A DNA stretch of 64,000 nucleotides from assembly GCA_947561395.2 (NCBI GenBank), contig OX387183.1, positions 37,368,901 through 37,432,900 on the forward strand. Reading direction: 5' to 3'. Shown here one piece after another: positions 55,400 through 64,000 of this stretch (positions are counted from its first letter, which is position 1; the number at the start of each line of letters is the position of its first letter). The notes beneath the pieces were generated by a model. That model ran no database searches. It was not told where the DNA came from and saw only the letters and a list, made by a program, of their open reading frames with translations. This DNA comes from Buxus sempervirens. Its lineage: Eukaryota; Streptophyta; Magnoliopsida; Buxales; Buxaceae. Made by a program: the position numbers and the translations under genes.

Positions 55400-56095
55400 A
55401 GTGAAAATTGGCCACCCCGCTTTATGCCATTGGATAGAGAATCTCGACACGGTTCCAACGCAACTGAGTTTGCAGGAATCGGGGTCCGGATAAAGGTTCA
55501 GCGGGCGGTCAAACTTAAGGAAAAGCCAAGAGTTGACTTTTCCTCGAATTCCGTGCCAAGTACCTTGCTTTATGCCATTGGATAGAGAATCTCGACACGG
55601 TTCCAACGCAACTGAGTTTGCAGGAATCGGGGTTCGGACCAAGGTTCGGCGGGCGGTCAAACTTAAGGAAAAGCCAAGAGTTGACTTTTCCTCGATTTCC
55701 GTGCCAAGTACCTTGCTTTATGCCATTGGATAGAGAATCTCGACACGGTTCCAACGCAACTGAGTTTGCAGGAATCGGGGTCCGGATGAAGGTTCTGCGG
55801 GCGGTCAAACTTGAGCAGAGCCAAAAGTTGACTTTCTGCTAAAATCCGATCCAGAGACCTACCCCTAGGTCATTGGATAGAGAATCTCGACACGATCCCA
55901 ACGCAACTGAGTTTGCAGGAATCGGGGTCCGGATGAAGGTTCTACGGGCGGTCAAACTTGAGCAGAGCCAAAAGTTGACTTTCTGCTAAAATCCGATCCG
56001 GAGGCCTACCCCTAGGTCATGGGATGGAGGGCTTCGATACGATTCTAATGAAACTAAGTTTGCCCAGATCGGAGTCCGGATGAAGGAAATATGAG
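55400..56095 (+). repeat. Five tandem 147/148-bp modules in the LTR
   Basis: The core GGTTCCAACGCAACTGAGTT or a variant begins at 55451, 55599, 55747, 55894 and 56041, spacing 148, 148, 147, 147. Each module also has ATTGGATAGAGAATCTCGAC, AATCGGGGTCCGGATGAAGG and GTCAAACTT(A/G)AG blocks. The first three are close to identical, the last two more diverged. Confidence 0.92.
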
Positions 56096-56428
56096 CTGAC
56101 GAAATTCCCGGGCAGCAAAACCGGCAATCTGCGCACGTGGCAAAAAGCTGCACACGTGGCGAGTTGCGCAGGAAAATATCTCAGGGATTAAATCCGTAAA
56201 TATCCAAACATACGAAATATCCCAGGGACTAAATCCGCGAAAATCCGAGAATATCGGATTAAATCAAAAATTGCTAGGGACTAAATCCGAATTTTTAGAT
56301 TTTTACGTCCGGCGAGCGGCGGCATTAAATGATTTTCATCATTACGCCGCTCGCGCGGACGTGGCGAGCGGGTTTGCGCCCACCTTGAGCTGGGCGCCAA
56401 GGTGAGCGGCACCCCCTTTTTTCTCTCT

Positions 56429-56436
56429 TATATAAG
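56429..56436 (+). promoter_or_regulatory. TATA box of the family A LTR
   Basis: TATATAAG in CTCTCTTATATAAGCC, directly after the upstream word pair. Confidence 0.7.
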
Positions 56437-59053
56437 CCACGCGGCATTTCGCGCAGAGGGGTTGGAAAATTTCGAAAAAAAAGCTAAGTGTTGGAAGATT
56501 TTTTTGGTTAAAAAGTTTTGGCTGTCAAGACTTCTGTTGGCCTTCCCTCTTTCGTCCGAGCTCCCTCTGGGCTCATCCCTCATTGACTCCTGAGCTCCCA
56601 GAACACCCCACCCGCCTGATCACCCCTTTTCCCCTTTGTCTTCTCCACTGTCGCACGAAGCCTAAAAAAGGGGAGGTTGCTGTTGGAGGTAAGGAAGGAA
56701 GCTCCAGCACTTTCGTCTCAAGGAGGATTCGTCTCAAGGAGGAGCCTCCACCCTGCACGTGAGCTTACAGAACCTCAGGTATTGTTCCCCATCTATTTTT
56801 ATTTCACATATATCAAGATGGGAGTTATCTAAGCATGCTATCGGGCTTGTTCTTTCTCTTTACTGTAACATGCATGTTCTTGTATTTTCGGTGACACGGA
56901 GGTCTCCGAGGGTAAGGGAGACCCATGAGGATGTAGGAAGCTTGGCCATCCCACTTTAGACCACCCTGGCCACTATTCGGAGAGTTATTTTTTTTTTTTT
57001 TGGTTGATCATTCAGTAAAGTAAAGGGAGTCTGTTCCCTCGCTTCAAACACGTCTTTTGTATCCCTGTAACCCCCCTTCGACTTCCCTTCTTCGGATGTT
57101 AGCGTGCCTTCGGATATTAGTGTGCATGCTTGAGGTCCAGCCGGTTGGAGGAAAATGCATGTAATGTCTGCATGCTGTTTTTTTTTGTTTTTATTGTGCT
57201 GTACTTGCTAACATGCCCCCCAACCCCCTGCCTATGCTGCTTGCTCCTTGTGGTGCCCCTGTAAGCATGCTCCCATCACCCCCCTTTTTTTTTAAGATAT
57301 TAATGCATCTGTACCAGTTTTTTATCGGGTTTGTTTTCTTTTAAGAGGTTTTGGGTTGTAGGATGAAGCATGAAGCATGTTTAGATTAATTTGAACGCAA
57401 GTCTAGGTGCCTTCTGGGGAGTGGTCGAAGCCCGGGGAAGTGTTCTGGGCATATTATTCGTGAAGTATTTTGAATGCATGTTTGCATTGTGAGTTTTCTG
57501 GGTTTTCAAAACTTGAAATAAAATGTGTTTAGATTAAATCCAAAATTAGTTGGGAGGTGTTTTGGGCATGTTGGGAGGCCAGTGGAACAGTTACAGACCG
57601 AAAAAAGTCGGCCAGAGTTGGAGATCTCAAAAAAACAGAGAGTTGAAAATCGCAGCGAGCTGCCGCCCACCTGGCGCTCACCTGGCGCTCACCTAGGAGG
57701 TGGGCGCCCCTTTCATCTCACTTCCCGCCGAGCTGGCGCCCACCTGGCGCTCAGCTCGCGCCTACTAAAAACCAAGCGAAATTCTGGCGCCCTTCTCGCG
57801 CCCATCTCGCGCTCATTTCCCGCCCAGCTCGCGCTCACCTGGTATCGGGTGAGCGCCAGGTCAAAATTTCGCCCGGATTCTGGCGCCCATCTGGCGTGAG
57901 CGCCAGGTCCAAAACATGCCGAATTGTTATTTTTTTTGAAAATTCCAAAAATACCCTTTACCATACCGCCCCCGGGTACCTCCCCTTGGACCCAGCACAA
58001 TGAGCTAGTTTTTTTTCTGACAAAGTGTCCATCTTGTGTTTTTTTCTGTGATTATTGCTAGATTTGAATGCCATTTCCGAACCGGATAAACCAGTAGGGT
58101 TTCCGGGTCACCCGGAAACCCAATGTGGGACTTGGACCCCCGGTCCAACTTGACTTCCAGTGGCCCTTCCAACAGGGCCCACCCAGCCCAATAAACACCA
58201 AAGCATGCCATTAAATAACTTAAGTAAAAACGAACAATTTGAACCGGGCGGGCCAAACCCAATACGGCCCACCCGAGCCTTGTTATGTGAAATTGATGCA
58301 TGAATTGCGTGGTTTGGCCGAGACCAAGGGCAAGGGCCTACCGGGCCCGCCAAAGCCCACCAACCGAACCAAGGAAGGGTGCAAACCCTGATCTCTGGTA
58401 ACTTGGGCTTACAAGCCCAGATTTGGACTACGGGCCCCAAGCCCAGTGTCCAACTCACTTTGGCAGATTAAAAAGATAAATCCAATAAAAATACTTGGCC
58501 ACCATGTGGGCCCACCTTAGGGGCCCACAAACCAGTCCGGCCCACTTGTGCATGAAAAACACTTAATCTTCAAATCTGAACTTAAAGTAAAATCAATTGA
58601 ACTAACCAAAGCCCAAAGGACCTCTTAGGCTAGACTGAGGTCCACAAGGGTACACGGGCTTCACTAAGCCCACCAAGGATACCGTGGGCCTTCCAACAGG
58701 GCCCACCCAACCAGACCCAGATCTCCTAATTAAACAAGATAAAAGCAATTAAAGGGACCCACACCACTCAGGTGGTCCCGCCAGACTTAACCAAACTGCA
58801 TATCGGATTAGGAATCGGGTGAGACCAATGGAAGCTGACTCAAACCAGGGAACCCACGGGACCCGTCATCCGACGGGTGGACCGGGGTGTCTACGGACTT
58901 CCCCAGACCGCAACCGAGAACAGACTTAGAATCTCAAGCCGCAGACCAAAAGCCCTAATAGACAGGATTAGGCACCCAGGTATCCGCCTGCACCCCATCA
59001 GGCGGTGGCGACTCCGAATTACCCCGTGCCGCGTTTCCCACGCGCGCACAGCC

Positions 59054-59071
59054 TGGCGACTCCACTGGGGA
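59054..59071 (+). other. Primer-binding site, tRNA-Arg type
   Basis: TGGCGACTCCACTGGGGA begins three bases after the LTR end. From recall, Ogre/Tat elements prime from tRNA-Arg with a site of this form. Confidence 0.75.
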
Positions 59072-60571
59072 CTTTTCAGCCCAGTTGGACCCTAGTTAGA
59101 TGAGTCAGCATAAAGAGAGATTTAGTTGACGTTTAGGGTTTCTTACTACCTCGTTTAGTAAGATACAGAATACGCGTAATTACGCGTTCTGGGGAGTCCT
59201 GTCAAAGGGACGCGATAATTGCCTAAGGCAAGTGGGATTTAAGCAGTCCCTTGTGACCCCCCACTTACCTGGGGACTCTCCCGGGACCTCGTATTACGTG
59301 CCAATTCTGCACCTTACTATACGAGACGGTAAAAACTCCTTTGTCAACAAAATCCAGTCAAATCTCACCCGGTTAGACACCGCACTCAGCCCAACTGCAC
59401 ACAAGGGCACTCCACCACACCGTGGATTGATTTAATTTTCAATTTCGTGATAAACTGCGTGGGGTGACACGCACGAGGGAGGATGCGTGGATGATCCGAC
59501 CTTTGATAGATGAGTGAATCGGATACTGCTACTTCTTTACCAAAACTTAGACCTCTCTAGCAGCCCACCCTTCTTCTTACTATGAACTGATCTTTGGGAT
59601 GGTATTAGCACCTACGCTCCCGTGGCTTGCCAGGGAAAGCAGGGTAAACCCATCCCCCCAGTTTTCTGGAGTCCATTAGCACCACTGGTTTCTTGCCGTG
59701 GCACGCGAGGATCCAGTACTGGTCCAGACCCTTGTAGGCTTATGTCTCGGGCTGGGTATCCTCCCCCACCTAACGTTTCTGAATAAACATTGCGTTGAGC
59801 ATGAGAGGGTGAGTAGGATGTGAATGATGAATAAAATCATAATAAAATTCAGAGTCCATTAGGGGCAGCAACCCCCGCTTTTTGCATCAAATTGAGTAAA
59901 CCCTAGATCATGGGCGACCTCAGCCCTAATTTAGGAAGCTCACCTAATTTTGATCAGGGGAACCACCCCAGATCCATGCATGGAGTCCTGTATGCTATGG
60001 GTCTTGACCCATTACAGTCCGCTGGGAGCACTTTAAGTCCAGATTGGTCTTTTAGAGCAGACGAAAGCCGGCCAGATCAGACAAACAGATGAAAGCATGC
60101 CAGATCAGAACATGGGCACTAAACCCTAGATCTAGGAATTTTTAGCCTACCCGCTTGAAAAGCAATTTGTATCCTCCCTTCGGGCTCCCGACAGCCTTAA
60201 GGATGAATTCTTTGAAATTTTTGTAGATATCTTGTAAAAATTCGCCCTCGATGGCAAGTTGTAATTTTTGCCGTGGTCCGACACCGGAAGCAGATGAAAG
60301 AACAGATGAAAGACAGAAAGACTGATCAGGACTTGAATGTGCTCCTCTACACAAGTATGTCTAGGAGTCGCGCCTCCATTGGCGCCAACCCTTAGGACCA
60401 CACACCATGTGTGCCTGAGTTAAATTCCGCACTGTTTCTTGCTTTATTTTGTGAAGCATGTTAGAACTACTAGTGATTAGTTTTTTGCTTGAAATTTTGC
60501 ATGTCTTAGGACTGATTAAGAGTTTGGTGTGGAACCTTAAACTGATTTGGAATTTCGATCGGATAGTTGGC
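59072..60571 (+). other. Leader of the family A element
   Basis: 1.5 kb between primer site and ORF1 with no protein domain recognised. A long leader is usual in this lineage. Confidence 0.55.
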
Positions 60572-62004
60572 ATGGCATCTTCATCCTCATCTGAGAGAAC
60601 CCGTTTCCCTAGGGTAGAAAAGTGTGCCTGGGATACCCCCTGGATCCGTTCTTGGACAAAGCAGCTCCAAGGAAGTGAGCAGATTGAATGGGAGCACAAA
60701 TACCACATGGGACAGACTTTGTCCCTGTTAAACGTGCCGATTAACTGGGATATGATCCAAGCAGCATTGCTTTTCTGGGATCCCCAGCTTTTAGTGTTTC
60801 GATTCGGGTCAATGAGTTGGCTCCCACAATTGAGGAACTTGACCTGTTCCTCCGATTTCGCGACTTAGGAGAACCCGTTAGGCCAAGTCTCAAAGAAAGC
60901 TACAAGAATGAAGCTTGCGCTTTCTTTGGCCTCTCAAGGGGAGAATTCCAGACCTTAGGAGGTGACAAATCATTCACTAGGGTCTCCAAAACATTCCTTG
61001 CTGAAAAGATAAGAAACAAAAAGCAGGAAAGACCCCGGGCTTGGTTTGACACCTTCACCCTTGTGGTTCTGTCGCAAATCTTCTTTCCAACTGGGGGAGA
61101 CACCATTAATTTGGCCCTCATGGAAATTGTGGATCAACTCAGGGCAGGGTACCGAATCATGCCACTGATCCTAGGTCAATTGTTCCATTCCCTGACTTTG
61201 TCCAAAAAGGGAACCCGGAGGTTTCAAGGGTGCGCTCCCCTTCTCCACCTTTGGCTGCAAGACCACCTGATGGTGTCATCACCAGTCAGTGCATATTACA
61301 AAGCAACCGGCGACAACATCCATTGGTTGGCTCAAAGAGAGATCAAACCAGACCTACCCACTCGTGAGGATTGGTTTAACCACTTTCTCCACCTGAAAGG
61401 AGAAACGGACATCAGATGGTGGGGTACATACAACATCCCCTACACCCCCATCATAGCTTTCAAGAAAAGAGAGGGACTTGCCTTGATAGGCCTCACCCAT
61501 GCCATGCCGTACTATCCGATTCGGGTTCTGAGACAGTTTGGGAAACCGCAGGGAATCCCAGTCAAGGACGACATGAGCAGTTTGATTGGTCCACTCACTA
61601 AAGGACTAAGGACCCAACTGTTGACAGAGTGGAAGATGGTGTGCGTGTGTCGGGAAGACGTCTTCACCGAATTACACTTTCAAGATTACGAGCAGTGGAT
61701 AGCTCGGGAATTTGGCCACGATGGCCCCCCACCTCTACAGCCTGTCGCATCAGGCAACATTCCAGTTCCGCCCCCTAACACATATAGGGACAGGGTGGCC
61801 GAACTGCAGGAGACCCACTCCCGTATCCATTCAGCTTATGTGGATTCGGAACGGGAGAGTAGGCAGGCCAATACGGCCTTGCAACATGAAATGGAATTAG
61901 TGCGTAAGCGCGCTGAGGAGGACCGACGTCTGTGGAACAAGCTTCTGCGAGCCTTGAGGAGGCAAGACGTGTCCTCCCACTATGATGATGACCAACCTAG
62001 CTAG
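60572..62004 (+). CDS. ORF1 of the Ogre-like element (DUF7745-like protein), about one break
   Basis: Starts MASSSSSERTRFPRVEKCAW. The long open part 60817-62004 (395 codons) shows APTIEELDLFLRFRDLGEP, ACAFFGLSRGEFQ, RAWFDTFTLVVLSQIFFPTG, NLALMEIVDQLRAGYRIMPL and LFHSLTLSKKGTRRFQGCAP, a largely helical, hydrophobic-patterned domain of the plant DUF7745 type, then YYPIRVLRQFGKPQGIPVKD. The last 65 residues (RDRVAELQETHSRIHSAY to RRLWNKLLRALRRQD) form a coiled coil. Function is unknown; it stands ahead of gag as the extra ORF of Ogre-like elements. A distant homologue lies on the minus strand at 45690-46905. It looks nearly whole. Confidence 0.85.
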
Positions 62005-62347
62005 ACTTTGGCTTTGTTGTATTTTGATAAGCATGATGATGTACTTTGTGCCGCGGCGGCACTTTTTGATTGAAGCATGAATTTATTTTCGCTATGCTAT
62101 GTTGTTCAAACTTAACAAAACAAGAACAAGAAATGAAAGAATTAATTCCCTCCAATAGGGCAACTCGGTCTCCGACAGACCACCTCTTCTCAGATAACTG
62201 CAATATTCCTGGTCGCTGCGACCACCTAATTTCCATTAACTGCATCTCTCTCATTGAGATCGCAAAACCCAGCAACTGTTAAAAAACACCCAAGACCTTG
62301 AGCTCAGATCACACCCGTCTGTATCTTTTCGAGATCATTCGGTCCAA
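62005..62347 (+). other. Spacer between ORF1 and the tandem array
   Basis: No gene seen; 62330-62347 leads directly into the first repeat unit. Confidence 0.5.
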
Positions 62348-63640
62348 CCTTTGGGGCACTGAAGCCGCCGGTGATTAAACCGTTTGGTGGATGAACGTCC
62401 TGGTATAGCCTTCCCCTTTGTGAGGCGCCGAAGTCAATGGTGATTAAACCAACGACTAGCTAAGGCACGCCCGGGAACTACTAGCCGAAACCTTTGGGGC
62501 ATTGAAGCCGCCGGTGATTGAGCTGTTTGGTGGATGAACGTCCTGGTATAGCCTTCCCCTTGTGAGGGGCCGAAGTCAATGGTGATTAAACCAACGACTA
62601 GCTAAGGCACGCCCGGGAACTACAAGCCGAAATCTTGGGGCACTGAAGCCGCCGGTGATTGAGCCGTTTGGTGGATGAACGTCCTGGTATAGCCTTCCCC
62701 TTGTGAGGCGCCGAAGTCAATGGTGATTAAACCAACGACTAGCTAAGGCACGCCCGGGAACTACTAGCCGAAATCTTGGGGCACTGAAGCCGCCGGTGAT
62801 TAAACCGTTTGGCGGATGAACGTCCTGGTATAGCCTTCCCCTTTGTGAGGCGCCGAAGTCAATGGTGATTAAACCAACGACTAGCTAAGGCACGCCCGGG
62901 AACTACTAGCCGAAACCTTTGGGACACTGAAGCCGCCGGTGATTGAGCCGTTTGGTGGATGAACGTCCTGGTATAGCCTTCCCCTTGTGAGGCACCGAAG
63001 TCAATGGTGATTAAACCAACGACTAGCTAAGGCACGCCCGGGAACTACTAGCCGAAACCTTTGGGGCACTGAAGCCGCCGGTGATTGAGCCGTTTGGTGG
63101 ATGAACGTCCTGGTATAGCCTTCCCCTTGTGAGGCGCCGAAGTCAATGGTGATTAAACCAACGACTAGCTAAGGCACGCCCGGGAACTACTAGCCAAAAT
63201 CTTGGGGCACTGAGGCCGCCGGTGATTGAGCCGTTTGGTGGATGAACGTCCTGGTATAGCCTTCCCCTTGTGAGGCGCCGAAGTCAATGGTGATTAAACC
63301 AACGACTAGCTAAGGCACGCCCGGGAACTACTTGCCGAAATCTTGGGGCACTGAAGCCGCCGGTGATTAAACCGTTTGGCGGATGAACGTCCTGGTATAG
63401 CCTTCCCCTTTGTGAGGCGCCGAAGTCAATGGTGATTAAACCAACGACTAGCTAAGGCACGCCCGGGAACTACTAGCCGAAACCTTTGGGGCACTGAAGC
63501 CGCCGGTGATTGAGCCGTTTGGTGGATGAACGTCCTGGTATAGCCTTCCCCTTTGTGAGGCGCCGAAGTCAATGGTGATTAAATCAACGACTAGCTAAGG
63601 CACGCCCGGGAACTACTAGCCGAAATTAGGCGCCGACGCC
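62348..63640 (+). repeat. Tandem array, nine units of 141-143 bp, each a dimer of about 70-bp halves
   Basis: The marker GAAGCCGCCGGTGATT recurs at 62361, 62504, 62645, 62786, 62929, 63071, 63212, 63353 and 63496 (spacing 143, 141, 141, 143, 142, 141, 141, 143); a diverged tenth start is at about 63622. Units are more than 95 % alike. Each has two related halves: GAAGCCGCCGGTGATTGAGC and GAAGTCAATGGTGATTAAAC. The 141/143 difference comes from AAATCTTGGGG against AAACCTTTGGGG. Confidence 0.95.
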
Positions 63641-63767
63641 GCCAGTGAACGAACTGGAGATTGGTTGAGGTACGCCTGGGTGCTGCTTTTCAGCTCACCC
63701 CCTGCGGAGACCCTACATTGGTCCAACCCTATGATTCTGAGCTCAAACAAAACCCCTTTAAATTAAA

Positions 63768-64000
63768 GGTTCTCTTCCCTTGTTACCTACGGGTAGCTAA
63801 AATAGATCAGCTAATTCATTTAGGGTTCTCTCTCCCAGTTACCTACGGGTAGCTAAAATAGATTCGGTCACTAGGGTTCTCTTCCCCGGTCGTCTTAGGA
63901 CAGCCAAAATAGATCAACCTTCAAAATTCATTAAGGGTTCTCTTCCCCGGTTACCTACGGGTAGCTAAAATAGATCAGTTGATTCAAAATTAAAGGTTCT
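63768..64000 (+). repeat. Second tandem array, units of about 50-68 bp
   Basis: AGGGTTCTCTTCCCCGGTTA and CCTACGGGTAGCTAAAATAG blocks recur with starts near 63768, 63822, 63873, 63926 and 63991. Units vary more in length and sequence than in the first array. The array runs out of the window. Confidence 0.85.

Larger units (their letters stand above)
55218..59050 (+). repeat. 5' LTR of the family A element
   Basis: Starts TGTAAGCACCTCATTTTTGC, ends CACGCGCGCACA. The first 83 bp are present twice in tandem (55218 and 55301), so the true edge is one of these. Then come five 5' modules, a CCGGCGAGCGGCGG/CGCCGCTCGCGCGG word pair (56300-56400), TATA (56429), CTCAGGTATTG (56775), GC-rich word array (57650-57915), and the end block: CTACGGACTTCCCC, hairpin CCGCCTGCACCCCATCAGGC, TGGCGACTCC (59005). 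Confidence 0.92.
55218..64000 (+). mobile_element. Ogre/Tat-like Gypsy element (family A), left part; continues past the window
   Basis: Order: 5' LTR (55218 or 55301 to 59050), primer-binding site (59054), 1.5-kb leader, ORF1 (60572-62004), tandem arrays (62348-63640 and 63768-64000). A very long LTR, a tRNA-Arg-type primer site and an extra ORF ahead of gag are marks of the Ogre/Tat lineage. Gag-pol and the 3' LTR are outside the window. It is inserted in a family D LTR; GGTGG (55213-55217) would be the left target duplication. It looks young: ORF1 is nearly whole (about one break), and its LTR is 98-99 % like the copy at 1-1684. Confidence 0.92.

Noticed and set aside
1-59050. Reading 1-1684 and 55218-59050 as the two LTRs of one element
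   Set aside because: Both are plus strand, but the left one is followed by another element's integrase, and the right one by a primer site and ORF1, so the right one is a 5' LTR and the left one belongs to a different insertion.
62348-63640. CRISPR-like or gene-family array
   Set aside because: Units are contiguous 141-143 bp repeats without unique spacers, inside a plant retrotransposon; it is a tandem repeat.

Overview
This is nuclear DNA of a flowering plant, from a region dense in repeats. The evidence is plant-type LTR retrotransposons (Ogre/Tat-like Gypsy, a second Gypsy-like LTR family, SIRE-like and other Copia, a TRIM), a plant CACTA (En/Spm) transposon, a foldback MITE with a 9-bp target duplication, and a captured fragment of a plant leucine-rich-repeat receptor kinase. 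I cannot name the species. I see no intact host gene, no rRNA or tRNA gene and no CRISPR; most short open frames are chance frames inside repeats.

Layout. 1-14212: the end of an Ogre-like LTR (family A) sits in the integrase of an older Ogre/Tat element (B), followed by B's 3' untranslated region, polypurine tract and 3' LTR, then a stack of Ogre-like LTRs nested in one another (7649-13124, containing 8981-12058). 14213-18690: Copia fossils, cut by a miniature TRIM and another Ogre-like LTR. 18782-45417: one small Copia element of about 2.5 kb, bounded by a perfect TTCAG duplication, swollen to 26.6 kb because its 3' LTR took up a 5.6-kb CACTA element (20791-26421) and an 18.5-kb SIRE-like element (26681-45220). 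The SIRE-like element was itself filled with four further LTRs, one of them at a fourth nesting level. 45423-48022: minus-strand coding fossils related to the extra ORF1 of Ogre-like elements, with a promoter-like region. 48023-55217: LTRs of a Gypsy-like family (D), one carrying an Ogre-like solo LTR. 55218-64000: the left half of a young Ogre-like element (family A): a 3.8-kb LTR, tRNA-Arg-type primer site, leader, ORF1, then two tandem arrays; gag and pol lie beyond the window.

How it fits together. Target duplications give the order of insertion. Eight LTRs (two of them themselves interrupted) are single, with matching or near-matching 5-bp duplications, so they are solo LTRs; none of the elements whose two ends are both visible is full length. 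Both Copia elements whose two ends are visible keep gag but show no pol. Within LTRs of several unrelated families, short palindromic or repeated 'words' differ from family to family while the backbone is conserved; in several Ogre-like LTRs they occur both just before the TATA box and again about 1 kb downstream. Ogre-like LTRs also start with a 147/148-bp module in 1-5 copies, and near their end carry a hairpin followed by a copy of the first 10 bases of the primer-binding site. These LTR-anatomy signals are the least explained structure in the window.
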